Positions 25,803-34,151 of a DNA stretch of 64,000 nucleotides are shown in pieces. Both the position numbers and the translations under genes were made by a program. The notes below the pieces were generated by a model. The model saw only the letters and a program-made list of their open reading frames with translations, was not told the DNA's origin and searched no databases. Within the stretch, counting starts at the first letter, position 1. Each line of letters opens with the position of its first letter. Source of the DNA: Burkholderiales bacterium (GTDB taxonomy: Bacteria > Pseudomonadota > Gammaproteobacteria > Burkholderiales > SG8-39); contig JACZJV010000101.1 of assembly GCA_014860355.1 (NCBI GenBank), forward strand, positions 1 through 64,000. Direction: 5' to 3'.

Positions 25803-28025
25803 CTATGCGAATCCTTTCAACGGGCTCATGCCGATCTCGTTTATCTTCGCTGCGTAGTCGTTGATGAGTTGCGGCACGCGCCCCATGTCGGTGATCGCGA
25901 CCTCGTGGCTGATCACGCGGTCCACCTCGAGCGAGAGCTGCTTCAGCGTATCGTCGATCTTGCTCATGCGCACGCTCGCGAGTTCCGAGCCCTTGACGAA
26001 GTGGCACTGGTAGTCGTCGCCGTGCTTGCAGCCGAGCATCATGATGCCGTCGAAGCCGGCGCTCAGCGCGTCGGTGATCCAGATGGTGTTGACCGAGCCC
26101 AGGCAGCGCACCGGGATCACGCGTACGAAGGCGCTGTAGCAGTTCTTCTGCATGCCCGCCATGTCGATCGCGGGATAGGCGTCGTTCTCGCAGGCGAGCA
26201 CCAGGATGCGCGGCTTCTCGGAGAACTCGTCGGGCACGTCCACCGCCTTGATCTGCGCGCCGACTGTGTCGCAGGAATAGTTCTCGAAGGAAATCACCCG
26301 CACCGGGCAGGCGCCCATGCAGGTGCCGCAGCGCCGGCAGCGGCTTTCGTTGAACACCGGATAGGTCTTTTCGTCCTCGTCGATGGCGCCGAACGGGCAT
26401 TCCACGGTGCAGCGCTTGCACTGGGTGCAGCCGTCGAGCTGCACGATCGGGTAGGAGAGGTCTCCCGAGCGCGGGTGCGCGGCACGGCCGAGTTCGGCGT
26501 TCTCCATCGCCTGGATCGCCTTCAAAGTCGCGCCGGTGGCATCCTCGCTCGCCTGGGCCATGTCCATCGGGCGGCGCACCGGGCCGGCCGAGTAGATGCC
26601 GGTGCGGCGCGTTTCGTAGGGGAAGCAGATGAAATGCGAGTCGGTGAAGCCGTGCGCAAGCTGCGGCATGTCCTTGCCCTGACGGTAGGCGAGGTTGAGG
26701 ATGGAGACGGGTTTCACCTCCATCTTCTCCGTTTCTTCGGCGGGGATGTCGATGTTCACGCCGGAGTTCGGCACCTGCCCGGTGGCGAGGACCACCAGGT
26801 CGGCCGCGGCGAGCGCATCCTCGTCGAGTATCAGGTCGCGGAACCTGACTTCGCAGGCATCGCCCCTGGCTTCGACCGAGGTCACCTTGCCCTTGGTGAA
26901 GGTCACGCCTTTGTTCTGCGCGCTGCGGTAGAAGTCCTCGCCGTTGCCCGGCACGCGCAGGTCGTCGTAGATGATCGCCGTGTCCACTGCGGGGTAGACA
27001 TCCTTGAAATACATGGCCTGCTTGATGCTCGCGCCGCAGCAAAAACCCGAGCAGTAGGAAAGGTGTTTCCCGGTTTCGTCGCGCTGGCCGGCGCACTGCA
27101 CGAACACCACGGATTTCACCTCGCCGCCATCCGAAGGCCGGCGTATCGGCTGCCCCTTGCCGGCCGCTTCCTTCGCCAGGCGTTCGAGTGTTGCCTGATC
27201 GATCACGTTCGGACTCTTGCCGCCGCCCAGTTCGGGCAGCTTGGCGATGTCGTAGGTGGAAAAGCCGGTCGCCTGGATGATGGCGCCGATCTCCTCGGTC
27301 AGCGACGCACCGCTTTCCACGCTGATCTCGACCTTGAACTGCCCAGGCGCGCCGTCGGTCTTCGCGATGACGGCGTTGGTGATGACCTTGATATTGGCGT
27401 CGCCGCTGACTTCCCTGATGAGTTCGTCCATGCCGGTATCCTGCGGTTCCGCGTAGGGCTCGCGAAACGGCATGCGCCGGTATATTTCGGCCGCCCAGCC
27501 GCCGAGCCTGGCGGATTTTTCCACCAGCACCACCTGATAGCCGGTCCTGGATGCTTCCAGTGCCGCGGTGAGACCGGAGATGCCGCCGCCCACCACCAGC
27601 AGGCGCTTGGCGTGTCCGGTTTGCGGATTGCCTTGCGCCAATTTCATTTTCTTCAGTTCGCCGCAGCCCATGCGCAGATAGTCGTCGGCCATCTCCTGCG
27701 TCGTTTCCCGCGCCTCCTCGGTATCCGGCCGGGCCCAGATCACGCCTTCGCGGATGTTGGCGCGCGCCAGGGCAATGCCGGGAAAATCGAAGGCCTCGGT
27801 CTTGGCGCGGCGTGAACACGCGGCGATCACCACATGCGTGACGCCTTCCTTGTCGATGTCCTCGCGTATCGATTGCACGCCCGCCGCGCTGCACAGGAAA
27901 TCGTGCTCGCGCGCGAGATGCATCTTGCCTTCCTTGGTCGCGACCTTCGCCATTTGCGCGGTATCGACGCGCTCGCCGATGCCGCAGCCCTTGCAGACGT
28001 AGGCGGCTGTTTTTATGTCGGCCAT
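25803..28025 (-). CDS. qmoB: QmoB, HdrA-like flavoprotein with MvhD-like domain
   Basis: 740 residues. Order: an N-terminal part with CKGCGIG and AACSRR, an FAD domain (VVGGGISGLTAALEA at about 145-160) with the HdrA-type cluster region CSGFCCG, two 4Fe-4S motifs CTQCKRCTVECPFGA and CRRCGTCMGACPV at about 540-590, and a C-terminal MvhD-like domain (LACENDAYPAID, GCKHGDDYQC). This is the QmoB architecture. QmoA and QmoB are the flavin modules that meet AprBA; flavin-based electron confurcation has been proposed for them. It starts 5 nt after the qmoA stop. Confidence 0.93.
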   Translation of the reverse strand: MADIKTAAYVCKGCGIGERVDTAQMAKVATKEGKMHLAREHDFLCSAAGVQSIREDIDKEGVTHVVIAACSRRAKTEAFDFPGIALARANIREGVIWARPDTEEARETTQEMADDYLRMGCGELKKMKLAQGNPQTGHAKRLLVVGGGISGLTAALEASRTGYQVVLVEKSARLGGWAAEIYRRMPFREPYAEPQDTGMDELIREVSGDANIKVITNAVIAKTDGAPGQFKVEISVESGASLTEEIGAIIQATGFSTYDIAKLPELGGGKSPNVIDQATLERLAKEAAGKGQPIRRPSDGGEVKSVVFVQCAGQRDETGKHLSYCSGFCCGASIKQAMYFKDVYPAVDTAIIYDDLRVPGNGEDFYRSAQNKGVTFTKGKVTSVEARGDACEVRFRDLILDEDALAAADLVVLATGQVPNSGVNIDIPAEETEKMEVKPVSILNLAYRQGKDMPQLAHGFTDSHFICFPYETRRTGIYSAGPVRRPMDMAQASEDATGATLKAIQAMENAELGRAAHPRSGDLSYPIVQLDGCTQCKRCTVECPFGAIDEDEKTYPVFNESRCRRCGTCMGACPVRVISFENYSCDTVGAQIKAVDVPDEFSEKPRILVLACENDAYPAIDMAGMQKNCYSAFVRVIPVRCLGSVNTIWITDALSAGFDGIMMLGCKHGDDYQCHFVKGSELASVRMSKIDDTLKQLSLEVDRVISHEVAITDMGRVPQLINDYAAKINEIGMSPLKGFA

Positions 28026-28030
28026 TTGTG

Positions 28031-29314
28031 CTATGCCTCTGCTCTAGCTGTTTTGTTGATCACTTGAATCGCCCGCAGCGCCGCGGCGGTGGAGCTTTGC
28101 ACCGCGCGGTTGACGTCGAGCGCGTTGGTGGCGCAGCCCGCGCCGAACAGCCCCGATTCCGCGGCCGACGATTCGATGAAGCCGCTCGAATCGGCGATGA
28201 CCTCGGCCGGAATGTCCGCACCGGCGACGCTGGGCTGCATGCCGATCGCGAGCACCGCCATGTCGTGCGCGTTGGCGTAACGGTGATAGCCCTCGGTGTC
28301 GACGCCGTGCAGGATCACGTCGCCGGATTTGTCCTGGGTGACTTTCGCCACCTTGGACTTGAGGAAAGTGACCGTCGGATCCTTGCGCACCTTCTGGTAG
28401 AAGTCCTCGAAGCGGTCGATGGCGCGAATGTCGATGTAGTAGACGGTCGATCTGCCATCCGCTCCCCAGGCTTCCTTCACGTACTGGGTATGCTTCAGCG
28501 AGGCCATGCAGCAGATGCGCGAACAATGGCGCAGATGGTTTTCGTCGCGCGAACCGGCGCACTGGATGAAGGCGATGTTCTTCGCCTCCTTGCCGTCAGA
28601 GGGGCGCAGGATCCTGCCGCCGGTCGGGCCGTGCGGATCGGCCAGGCGCTCGAACTCGAGCGAAGTGATCACGTTGGTGAAACGGTCGTAGCCGTAGGGC
28701 TGGATTTTCGCCGCATCGTAGGGCTGCCAGCCGGTGGCCCAGATCACGGCGCCGGCCTTGACTTCGATGGTTTCCTCGCGCATCTCGAGATCAATGGCGC
28801 CGTATTTGCACGAGGCCCTGGCCTTGTCGGCGTCAGCTGTGCCGATGATCGAGGCATCGAGCACATAGCGTTGCGGATAGGCCATCGCGTGCGGCAGGTA
28901 GGCCGCCTTCATCTTGTCCATGCCGTAGTTGAACGGGTTCGGTACTTCGGCAGCCACCGCATCGGCACAGGCGCCGCAGGCCGTGCAATGTTCGTTGACG
29001 TAGCGCGGGGCGATTTTCACCGTCGCGCTGTAGTCGCCGCGCTTGCCCGAAATCGCGCTGACCTCGGCCAGCGTGAACACGCGGATGCTGCGGCTGGTCT
29101 TGATCCGGCGCAGATTGATCTCCAGGCCGCAGGCCGGGTGGCAGAGCTTGGGAAAATAACGGTACAGCAAGGCGGTGCGGCCTCCCAGCGTGGGCGATTT
29201 TTCCACCAGAACCACTTGTTTGCCGCATTCGGCGGCCTCGATTGCCGCGGTCATACCGCTGATGCCGCCGCCTACCACCAGGATGGTTTGATTGGTTGCC
29301 ACCACTTCGGTCAT
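28031..29314 (-). CDS. qmoA: QmoA, HdrA-like flavoprotein
   Basis: 427 residues from the ATG at 29314. The FAD motif VVGGGISGMTAAIEA lies at about residues 13-27. An LGGRTA loop, CHPACGLEINLR, an N-terminal cluster motif CTACGACADAV, and HCSRICCMASLKH of the HdrA cluster region follow. Length fits QmoA, which is shorter than QmoB because it lacks the MvhD part. It is the first gene of the qmoA-qmoB-hdrC-hdrB operon. The 396-bp gap before it holds a series of strong hairpins. The orientation is opposite to aprA. Confidence 0.93.
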   Translation of the reverse strand: MTEVVATNQTILVVGGGISGMTAAIEAAECGKQVVLVEKSPTLGGRTALLYRYFPKLCHPACGLEINLRRIKTSRSIRVFTLAEVSAISGKRGDYSATVKIAPRYVNEHCTACGACADAVAAEVPNPFNYGMDKMKAAYLPHAMAYPQRYVLDASIIGTADADKARASCKYGAIDLEMREETIEVKAGAVIWATGWQPYDAAKIQPYGYDRFTNVITSLEFERLADPHGPTGGRILRPSDGKEAKNIAFIQCAGSRDENHLRHCSRICCMASLKHTQYVKEAWGADGRSTVYYIDIRAIDRFEDFYQKVRKDPTVTFLKSKVAKVTQDKSGDVILHGVDTEGYHRYANAHDMAVLAIGMQPSVAGADIPAEVIADSSGFIESSAAESGLFGAGCATNALDVNRAVQSSTAAALRAIQVINKTARAEA

Positions 29315-29710
29315 GCGCGTACCTCCGGCTTGTTTCTGGTTTCCAAGCGATGCAGGCGAATATTAGCCGAGCCGCGCGCGGCTGGCCACTAACTAAGCGC
29401 GTTGCACGCCTCGAATGTTCTGATAGCAGTATAGACCTTGTAAATCCGCTCTGGAGCTTGGTTCACGCTGCAGCGATCGGGCTTGCGCGGACGGCGTCCC
29501 GTCCGTGCGGATCGTCGATTGCACACGCATGAAAAGCGCATCCGTGTGCAATCGACGATCCTGGGTAAGTACCACCCCGAACCGGGTTTATTCATAACCG
29601 TGTATTCCGTACGGAAGACACGGTTCGCGCGCGTCCCCAAGGAGGACTTGCTTCGCAGCGCAGCGCGCAGATCTTTCGAAACCCGTCTGCGGCCTTCGCG
29701 TCCTTTGTCC
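29315..29710. other. Palindrome-rich region upstream of qmoA
   Basis: No gene seen. Three strong inverted repeats lie within 140 bp: CGGACGG-CGTC-CCGTCCG (29488-29505), the long palindrome 29509-29561, and AACCGTGT-A-TTCCG-TA-CGGAA-G-ACACGGTT (29596-29625). A minus-strand TATACT (29428-29433) could be a -10 box for qmoA, but no matching -35 is seen. Confidence 0.5.
29509..29561. repeat. 53-bp palindrome sharing its core with 7006-7058
   Basis: Perfect 19-bp arms (GGATCGTCGATTGCACACG and its complement) enclose CATGAAAAGCGCATC. Total length, layout and core (ATGAAAAGCGCAT against ATGAAACGCGCAT) match the palindrome after cbbO, while the arms are unrelated in sequence. Confidence 0.7.
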
Positions 29711-29932
29711 TCAGCCGAACTTGCTCTTCACCAGGAGCGATCCATCGAACACCGTTCCCGGCACGAAGCCGAAAATGCGCTCGAGTTCGAGTTCGCGGAT
29801 GAGCGCATTCACTGCGTCCTGTCCGTGCTCGCGCTGCACTTCGGCCAGGATGAGCTTGGCGCCGTTGGCATTGTAGTAGCCGCCGAAGTCGGCCTGCACC
29901 GCGAGCAGCTTCTTCGCTTTTTCCAGGGTCAT
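29711..29932 (-). CDS. Small conserved-looking protein upstream of qmoA
   Basis: 73 residues, acidic to neutral and probably all-helical at the N-terminus (MTLEKAKKLLAVQADFGG, then LILAEVQREHG). No family recognised. It follows the gene at 29940 by 7 nt, so the two form a unit in the same direction as qmo. Position beside qmoA and soeA suggests a sulfite- or APS-linked role, but nothing in the sequence shows it. Coding is supported by its tight spacing to its neighbour and a sensible composition. Confidence 0.5.
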   Translation of the reverse strand: MTLEKAKKLLAVQADFGGYYNANGAKLILAEVQREHGQDAVNALIRELELERIFGFVPGTVFDGSLLVKSKFG

Positions 29933-29939
29933 CGCCGCT

Positions 29940-30338
29940 TCACTGCTTGATCTCGCCGCCGGTCATGCCGGTGTGCACGCCCTTTCGCTGCTTTTCGTGG
30001 TCGGCCTGCAGCTGCAGCAGCAGCCCCACGCACTCGGCGAGTTCGTCGTATTCGGCGCGGCCGGTCCCATAGTGTTCTTCCTCGCCGTAGAAGAACTGGC
30101 TGCGATAGCGGCCTTCCCCGGTCTTGAAGATCACAAAATTGCAGCCGCGCTCGCTCCAGAAGACGGTGGGGCAGATGGTGAGCACGGGCATATCCGGGTC
30201 GAGCTTCAGATCGCTGTCGGCGAGCTCGACAGGCACGATATGGCCATAGCGCTCCTTCAGCGCCGATTCGATCACCCAGAGTTCGGCGGAGTTGAAATCG
30301 GCTATGTCTTTGCTGGTTTCATTCATGTGATCTTGCAT
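29940..30338 (-). CDS. Hypothetical protein, partner of the 73-residue gene
   Basis: 132 residues from the ATG at 30338; an ATG at 30326 is also possible. The sequence opens MQDHMNETSKDIADFNSAELWVIESALKERYG and continues with a beta-rich stretch (LTICPTVFWSERGCNFVIFKTGEGRYRSQFFYG). It is soluble and acidic, with no metal motif. No family recognised. It is transcribed away from soeA; the shared upstream region (30339-30475) may hold both promoters. The small gene at 29711 follows after 7 nt. Confidence 0.5.
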   Translation of the reverse strand: MQDHMNETSKDIADFNSAELWVIESALKERYGHIVPVELADSDLKLDPDMPVLTICPTVFWSERGCNFVIFKTGEGRYRSQFFYGEEEHYGTGRAEYDELAECVGLLLQLQADHEKQRKGVHTGMTGGEIKQ

Positions 30339-30359
30339 GCCAATCTTGAGTAAACAGAA

Positions 30360-30379
30360 GCTTATCAATGCTCATAAGC
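30360..30379. promoter_or_regulatory. Inverted repeat in the divergent soeA control region
   Basis: GCTTAT and ATAAGC flank CAATGCTC, about 97 nt before soeA and 22 nt before the divergent gene. The size suits a dimeric repressor site. This is inference only. Confidence 0.3.
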
Positions 30380-30475
30380 GAGGCCAATTACGCGTCCTTA
30401 TGACAAAATCAGAATTCTCAGCTTGAGCTGCGAAGACCTTACTATAAAGTAGCGCACTTTCCTGCCTGCACACAA

Positions 30476-33415
30476 TTGACGATCGCCATAGTGACCCAGA
30501 CAGCGCCAGCCGAATTGTCCGTACCCGTGGAGGTGAAGCATACCACTTGCTACATGTGCGCCTGCCGCTGCGGCATACGCGTGCATCTGCGCGGCGGCCA
30601 GGTGCGCTACATCGACGGCAACCCGGAACACCCGCTCAACCAGGGCGTGATCTGCGCCAAAGGTTCGTCGGGCATCATGAAGCAGTACTCGCCGGCGCGC
30701 CTGACCAAGCCGCTCGCGCGCAAGCCCGGTTCGGCGCGCGGCGACAATCAGTTTGTGGAAATCAGCTGGGACGAGAGTTTGCGCATCCTGCACGAGCGCC
30801 TTGCCAGGATCCGCTCCAGCGATCCGAAGAAATTTGCGCTGTTCACCGGCCGCGACCAGATGCAGGCGCTCACCGGCCTGTTCGCGCGCCAGTTCGGCAC
30901 GCCCAACTACGCCGCGCACGGCGGCTTTTGCTCGGTCAACATGGCCGCCGGCATGATCTACACCATAGGCGGCTCGTTCTGGGAGTTCGGCGGACCGGAT
31001 CTGGAGCGCTCCAAGCTGTTCGTCATGATAGGCACTGCGGAAGACCATCATTCCAATCCGCTCAAGATCGCGATCTCCAAGTTCAAGCGCTCGGGCGGGC
31101 GCTTCATTTCCATCAACCCGGTGCGCACCGGCTATTCGGCCATCGCCGACGAATGGGTGCCGATCAAGCCGGGCACCGACGGCGCACTGCTGCTCGCGCT
31201 GACCCACGAGATCATCCACACGGGGCTATACGATCGTGAATTTCTGGCCCGCTACACCAATGCCGGCTACCTGATCAATCTCGATCCGAAATCCGACGCA
31301 TACGGCATGCCCGTGCACGATGCCAGCCGCCACGAGGAAATACCGGAATACCCGCGCAACATGCTGTGGTGGAACCGCCTCACCGAACAGCCCGCGCCCT
31401 GTCACGCGCCCGAGGCCGATCCCTATCTGCTGGGACAGTTCAGGCTTGCCGACGACACTCCGGTGAAGCCCGCATTCCAGCTGCTGATGGAGCGGGTGAA
31501 GGACTACACGCCGGAATGGGCCGAGGGCATTACCGGCATTCCCGCCGCGACCATCCGGCGCCTGGCGCACGAAATGGGCGTGACCGCGCGCGACCAGAAA
31601 ATCGAGTTGCCGATCGCGTGGACCGACAGCTGGGGTACCGAACACGACAGCGTCACCGGCAATCCGGTGTCCTTCCATGCGATGCGCGGCCTGGCTGCGC
31701 ACTCGAACGGTTTTCAGACCATACGCGCGCTCGCGATCCTGATGAGCATCCTCGGCACCATCGATCGCCCCGGCGGCTTCCGCCACAAAGCGCCGTTCCC
31801 GCGCGGCATTCCGCCGATGGCCAAGACGCCCAAGGGGCCCGAAGGGGTGCGGCCGGATACGCCGCTCGCCGGGCTCGCACTCGGATGGCCCGGCACGCCG
31901 GATGACCTGTTCATCGACGCCGACAACCAGCCGGTACGCATCGACAAGGCGTTTTCCTGGGAATATCCGCTGTCGGTGCACGGTCTGATGCACAACGTGA
32001 TCACCAACGCCTGGCGCGGAGATCCCTATCGTATCGACACGCTGATGATATTCATGGCCAACATGGCGTGGAATTCGAGCATGAATACGATGGAAGTGCG
32101 CAGAATGCTCAACGACCGCGACAGCGACGGCGAATACAAGATTCCGTTCATCGTGGTGTGCGACGCGTTCCAGTCGGAAATGACCGCGTTCGCCGACCTG
32201 ATCCTGCCCGATACGACCTACCTCGAGCGCCACGACGTCATGTCCATGCTCGACCGCCCGATTTCGGAATTCGAAGGACCGGTGGATGCGGTGCGCGTGC
32301 CGGTGCTGCCGCCTACGGGGCAATGCAAGCCGTTCCAGGAGGTGTTGATCGAGCTCGCCGGCCGGTTGAAATTCCCCGCATTCGTCAACGCCGACGGCAG
32401 CCGCAAGTATCGCGACTACCCGGATTTCATCACCAACTACGAGACCGAGCCGGGTTCGGGCATAGGCTTTCTCGCCGGCTGGCGCGGCAAGGGCGGGGAG
32501 AAATTTATGCAGGGCGAACCCAATCCGCGCCAGTGGGAGATGTACGCCAAGAACAACTGCGTGTTCCAGTTCAAGCTGCCGCCTTCATACCAGTACATGC
32601 GCAACTGGAACCGGGGCTATCACGAGTGGGCGCAGCGGGCGCGATTGCGCCGCCACGCCGATCCCATCGTGATCCAGATCTATTCCGAGGTGCTGCAGAA
32701 ATTCCGCATGGCCGCGCAGGGCCGGGGACCGGCGAAGCGGCGCCCGCCGGCGCACCTGGCGCAGCGCATCGAAACCTATTTCGATCCGCTGCCGTTTTAC
32801 TGCGAACCGCTGGAGGCGCAGGCGACCGATGCGCACAAGTACCCGTTGAATGCGATCACCCAGCGGCCGATGGCCATGTACCACTCCTGGGATTCGCAGA
32901 ACGCGTGGCTGCGCCAGATCCACGCGCACAATTATCTGTTCGTCAACCCGATCGTGGCGCGCTCGCAGGGCATTGCGGACGACGACTGGATCTGGGTGGA
33001 GTCGATGTGGGGAAAGGTGCGCTGCATGGCGCGCTATTCCGAAGCGGTGGAGCCGGGCACGGTGTGGACCTGGAACGCCATCGGCAAGGCCCCCGGGGCG
33101 TGGAACCTGGCGCCGGGCGCCAACGAAGCCGAACTCGGCTTCCTGCTCAATCACCTGATCAGCGAGGAGCTGCCGCACCCGTCCCCATCGGGGAAGGGTC
33201 TAGGCGGCGCAGGTGCGCCTGGAGACGAACGCATCTCCAACTCGGATCCGGTGACCGGCCAGGCCGGCTGGTACGACGTGCGCGTGCGCATCTACAAGGC
33301 GGGAGCGCACGAGGCGCAGCAGTCCTCGCCGCAGGTTGCCGCGGTCAGCGCCCTGCCGGGCATGCAGAGCGTGCGCAAGACCTGGCTTGCTTTCGTCGCC
33401 GGGAAGAAGAAATGA
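30476..33415 (+). CDS. soeA: Sulfite:quinone oxidoreductase molybdopterin subunit
   Basis: 979 residues from TTG 30476 (GTG 30491 is an alternative; neither has a clear ribosome binding site). The N-terminal cluster motif CYMCACRCG with a later VICAKG binds 4Fe-4S; the rest is a molybdopterin oxidoreductase of the DMSO-reductase family with a C-terminal dinucleotide-binding domain. No Tat signal is present, which fits the cytoplasmic orientation of SoeABC. It oxidises sulfite to sulfate and passes electrons through SoeB and SoeC to quinone. Near residue 900 a low-complexity insert (PHPSPSGKGLGGAGAPGDE) looks like a palindromic repeat read in frame. The stop overlaps soeB. Confidence 0.9.
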   Translation: MTIAIVTQTAPAELSVPVEVKHTTCYMCACRCGIRVHLRGGQVRYIDGNPEHPLNQGVICAKGSSGIMKQYSPARLTKPLARKPGSARGDNQFVEISWDESLRILHERLARIRSSDPKKFALFTGRDQMQALTGLFARQFGTPNYAAHGGFCSVNMAAGMIYTIGGSFWEFGGPDLERSKLFVMIGTAEDHHSNPLKIAISKFKRSGGRFISINPVRTGYSAIADEWVPIKPGTDGALLLALTHEIIHTGLYDREFLARYTNAGYLINLDPKSDAYGMPVHDASRHEEIPEYPRNMLWWNRLTEQPAPCHAPEADPYLLGQFRLADDTPVKPAFQLLMERVKDYTPEWAEGITGIPAATIRRLAHEMGVTARDQKIELPIAWTDSWGTEHDSVTGNPVSFHAMRGLAAHSNGFQTIRALAILMSILGTIDRPGGFRHKAPFPRGIPPMAKTPKGPEGVRPDTPLAGLALGWPGTPDDLFIDADNQPVRIDKAFSWEYPLSVHGLMHNVITNAWRGDPYRIDTLMIFMANMAWNSSMNTMEVRRMLNDRDSDGEYKIPFIVVCDAFQSEMTAFADLILPDTTYLERHDVMSMLDRPISEFEGPVDAVRVPVLPPTGQCKPFQEVLIELAGRLKFPAFVNADGSRKYRDYPDFITNYETEPGSGIGFLAGWRGKGGEKFMQGEPNPRQWEMYAKNNCVFQFKLPPSYQYMRNWNRGYHEWAQRARLRRHADPIVIQIYSEVLQKFRMAAQGRGPAKRRPPAHLAQRIETYFDPLPFYCEPLEAQATDAHKYPLNAITQRPMAMYHSWDSQNAWLRQIHAHNYLFVNPIVARSQGIADDDWIWVESMWGKVRCMARYSEAVEPGTVWTWNAIGKAPGAWNLAPGANEAELGFLLNHLISEELPHPSPSGKGLGGAGAPGDERISNSDPVTGQAGWYDVRVRIYKAGAHEAQQSSPQVAAVSALPGMQSVRKTWLAFVAGKKK
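33178..33222 (+). repeat. Palindromic repeat inserted in frame in soeA
   Basis: The DNA here folds as GTCCCC-ATC-GGGGAAG and GGCGCA-GG-TGCGCC, unlike the rest of soeA, and encodes a Pro/Ser/Gly-rich insert. Similar intergenic repeats, when translated in other genomes, give PLPxGEG-type peptides. It keeps the reading frame. Confidence 0.5.
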
Positions 33416-34146
33416 GCAAGCAGCTCGCCCTGGTGATCGACCTCAACGTCTGCGTCGGCTGCCACGCCTGCGTCACCAGCTGCAAGGAATGGAACACCTC
33501 GGGCGCGGCCGGCTACATGTCGGACGACAATCCCTACGCGCGCGATCCCACCGGAACCTTCTTCAACCGGGTGCAGACCTTCGAGGTGGGCGAATATCCG
33601 AACACGCAGACGGTGCATTTCCCCAAGTCCTGCCTGCACTGCGAGGACCCGCCCTGCGTGCCCGTATGCCCGACCGGCGCGAGCTACAAGCGCGCCGAGG
33701 ACGGCATCGTGCTGGTCGATTATGACAAGTGCATAGGCTGCAAATACTGCTCCTGGGCCTGTCCCTACGGCGCGCGCGAGGTCGACGAGCACCAGAAAGT
33801 GATGAAGAAGTGCACCCTGTGCGTGGACCGCATCTACGATGAATCGCTGCCGAGCGCGGATCGCAAGCCGGCCTGCGTCATGGCCTGCCCGACCAGCGCG
33901 CGCCTGTTCGGCGACGTGCACGATGCCGAATCCGCGGTGTCCAGGGCGATACGCGACTCGGGCGGCTATGCGCTGATGCCGGAGTGGGGCACGCACCCGG
34001 CCAATCACTATCTGCCGCGGCGCAAGACCGAGATCACCCTGCATCGCGATGAACTCGAGCGCGTGGACAATCCGCTCAAGATCGACGGCAAGCTGCCCAA
34101 ACCCGACCTCAGGGCGCCCTCTCTCGACGACAGCACTTCCTGGTAA
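33412..34146 (+). CDS. soeB: Sulfite:quinone oxidoreductase iron-sulfur subunit
   Basis: 244 residues; ATG 33412 overlaps the soeA stop (ATGA). Four ferredoxin-type cluster motifs are visible: CVGCHACVTSCKEW, CLHCEDPPCVPVCPTGA, CIGCKYCSWACPYGA and CTLCVDRI with a final ACVMACPTSA. It is DmsB/NrfC-like, with no signal peptide, so it stays in the cytoplasm with SoeA. It links the molybdenum centre of SoeA to the quinone-reactive membrane subunit encoded 5 nt downstream. Confidence 0.92.
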   Translation: MSKQLALVIDLNVCVGCHACVTSCKEWNTSGAAGYMSDDNPYARDPTGTFFNRVQTFEVGEYPNTQTVHFPKSCLHCEDPPCVPVCPTGASYKRAEDGIVLVDYDKCIGCKYCSWACPYGAREVDEHQKVMKKCTLCVDRIYDESLPSADRKPACVMACPTSARLFGDVHDAESAVSRAIRDSGGYALMPEWGTHPANHYLPRRKTEITLHRDELERVDNPLKIDGKLPKPDLRAPSLDDSTSW

Positions 34147-34151
34147 GCGCG

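Noticed and set aside
25869-27815. 648-residue plus-strand open frame opposite qmoB
   Set aside because: Shadow of qmoB; no ribosome binding site and no recognisable domain.
30423-30448. TTGAGC and TATAAA as a promoter for soeA
   Set aside because: The spacer is only 14 nt and other pairings fit no better, so I do not call a promoter there.
33178-33222. Frameshift or sequencing error in soeA at the low-complexity insert
   Set aside because: The frame is continuous on both sides and downstream sequence is normal SoeA, so an in-frame insertion explains it better.
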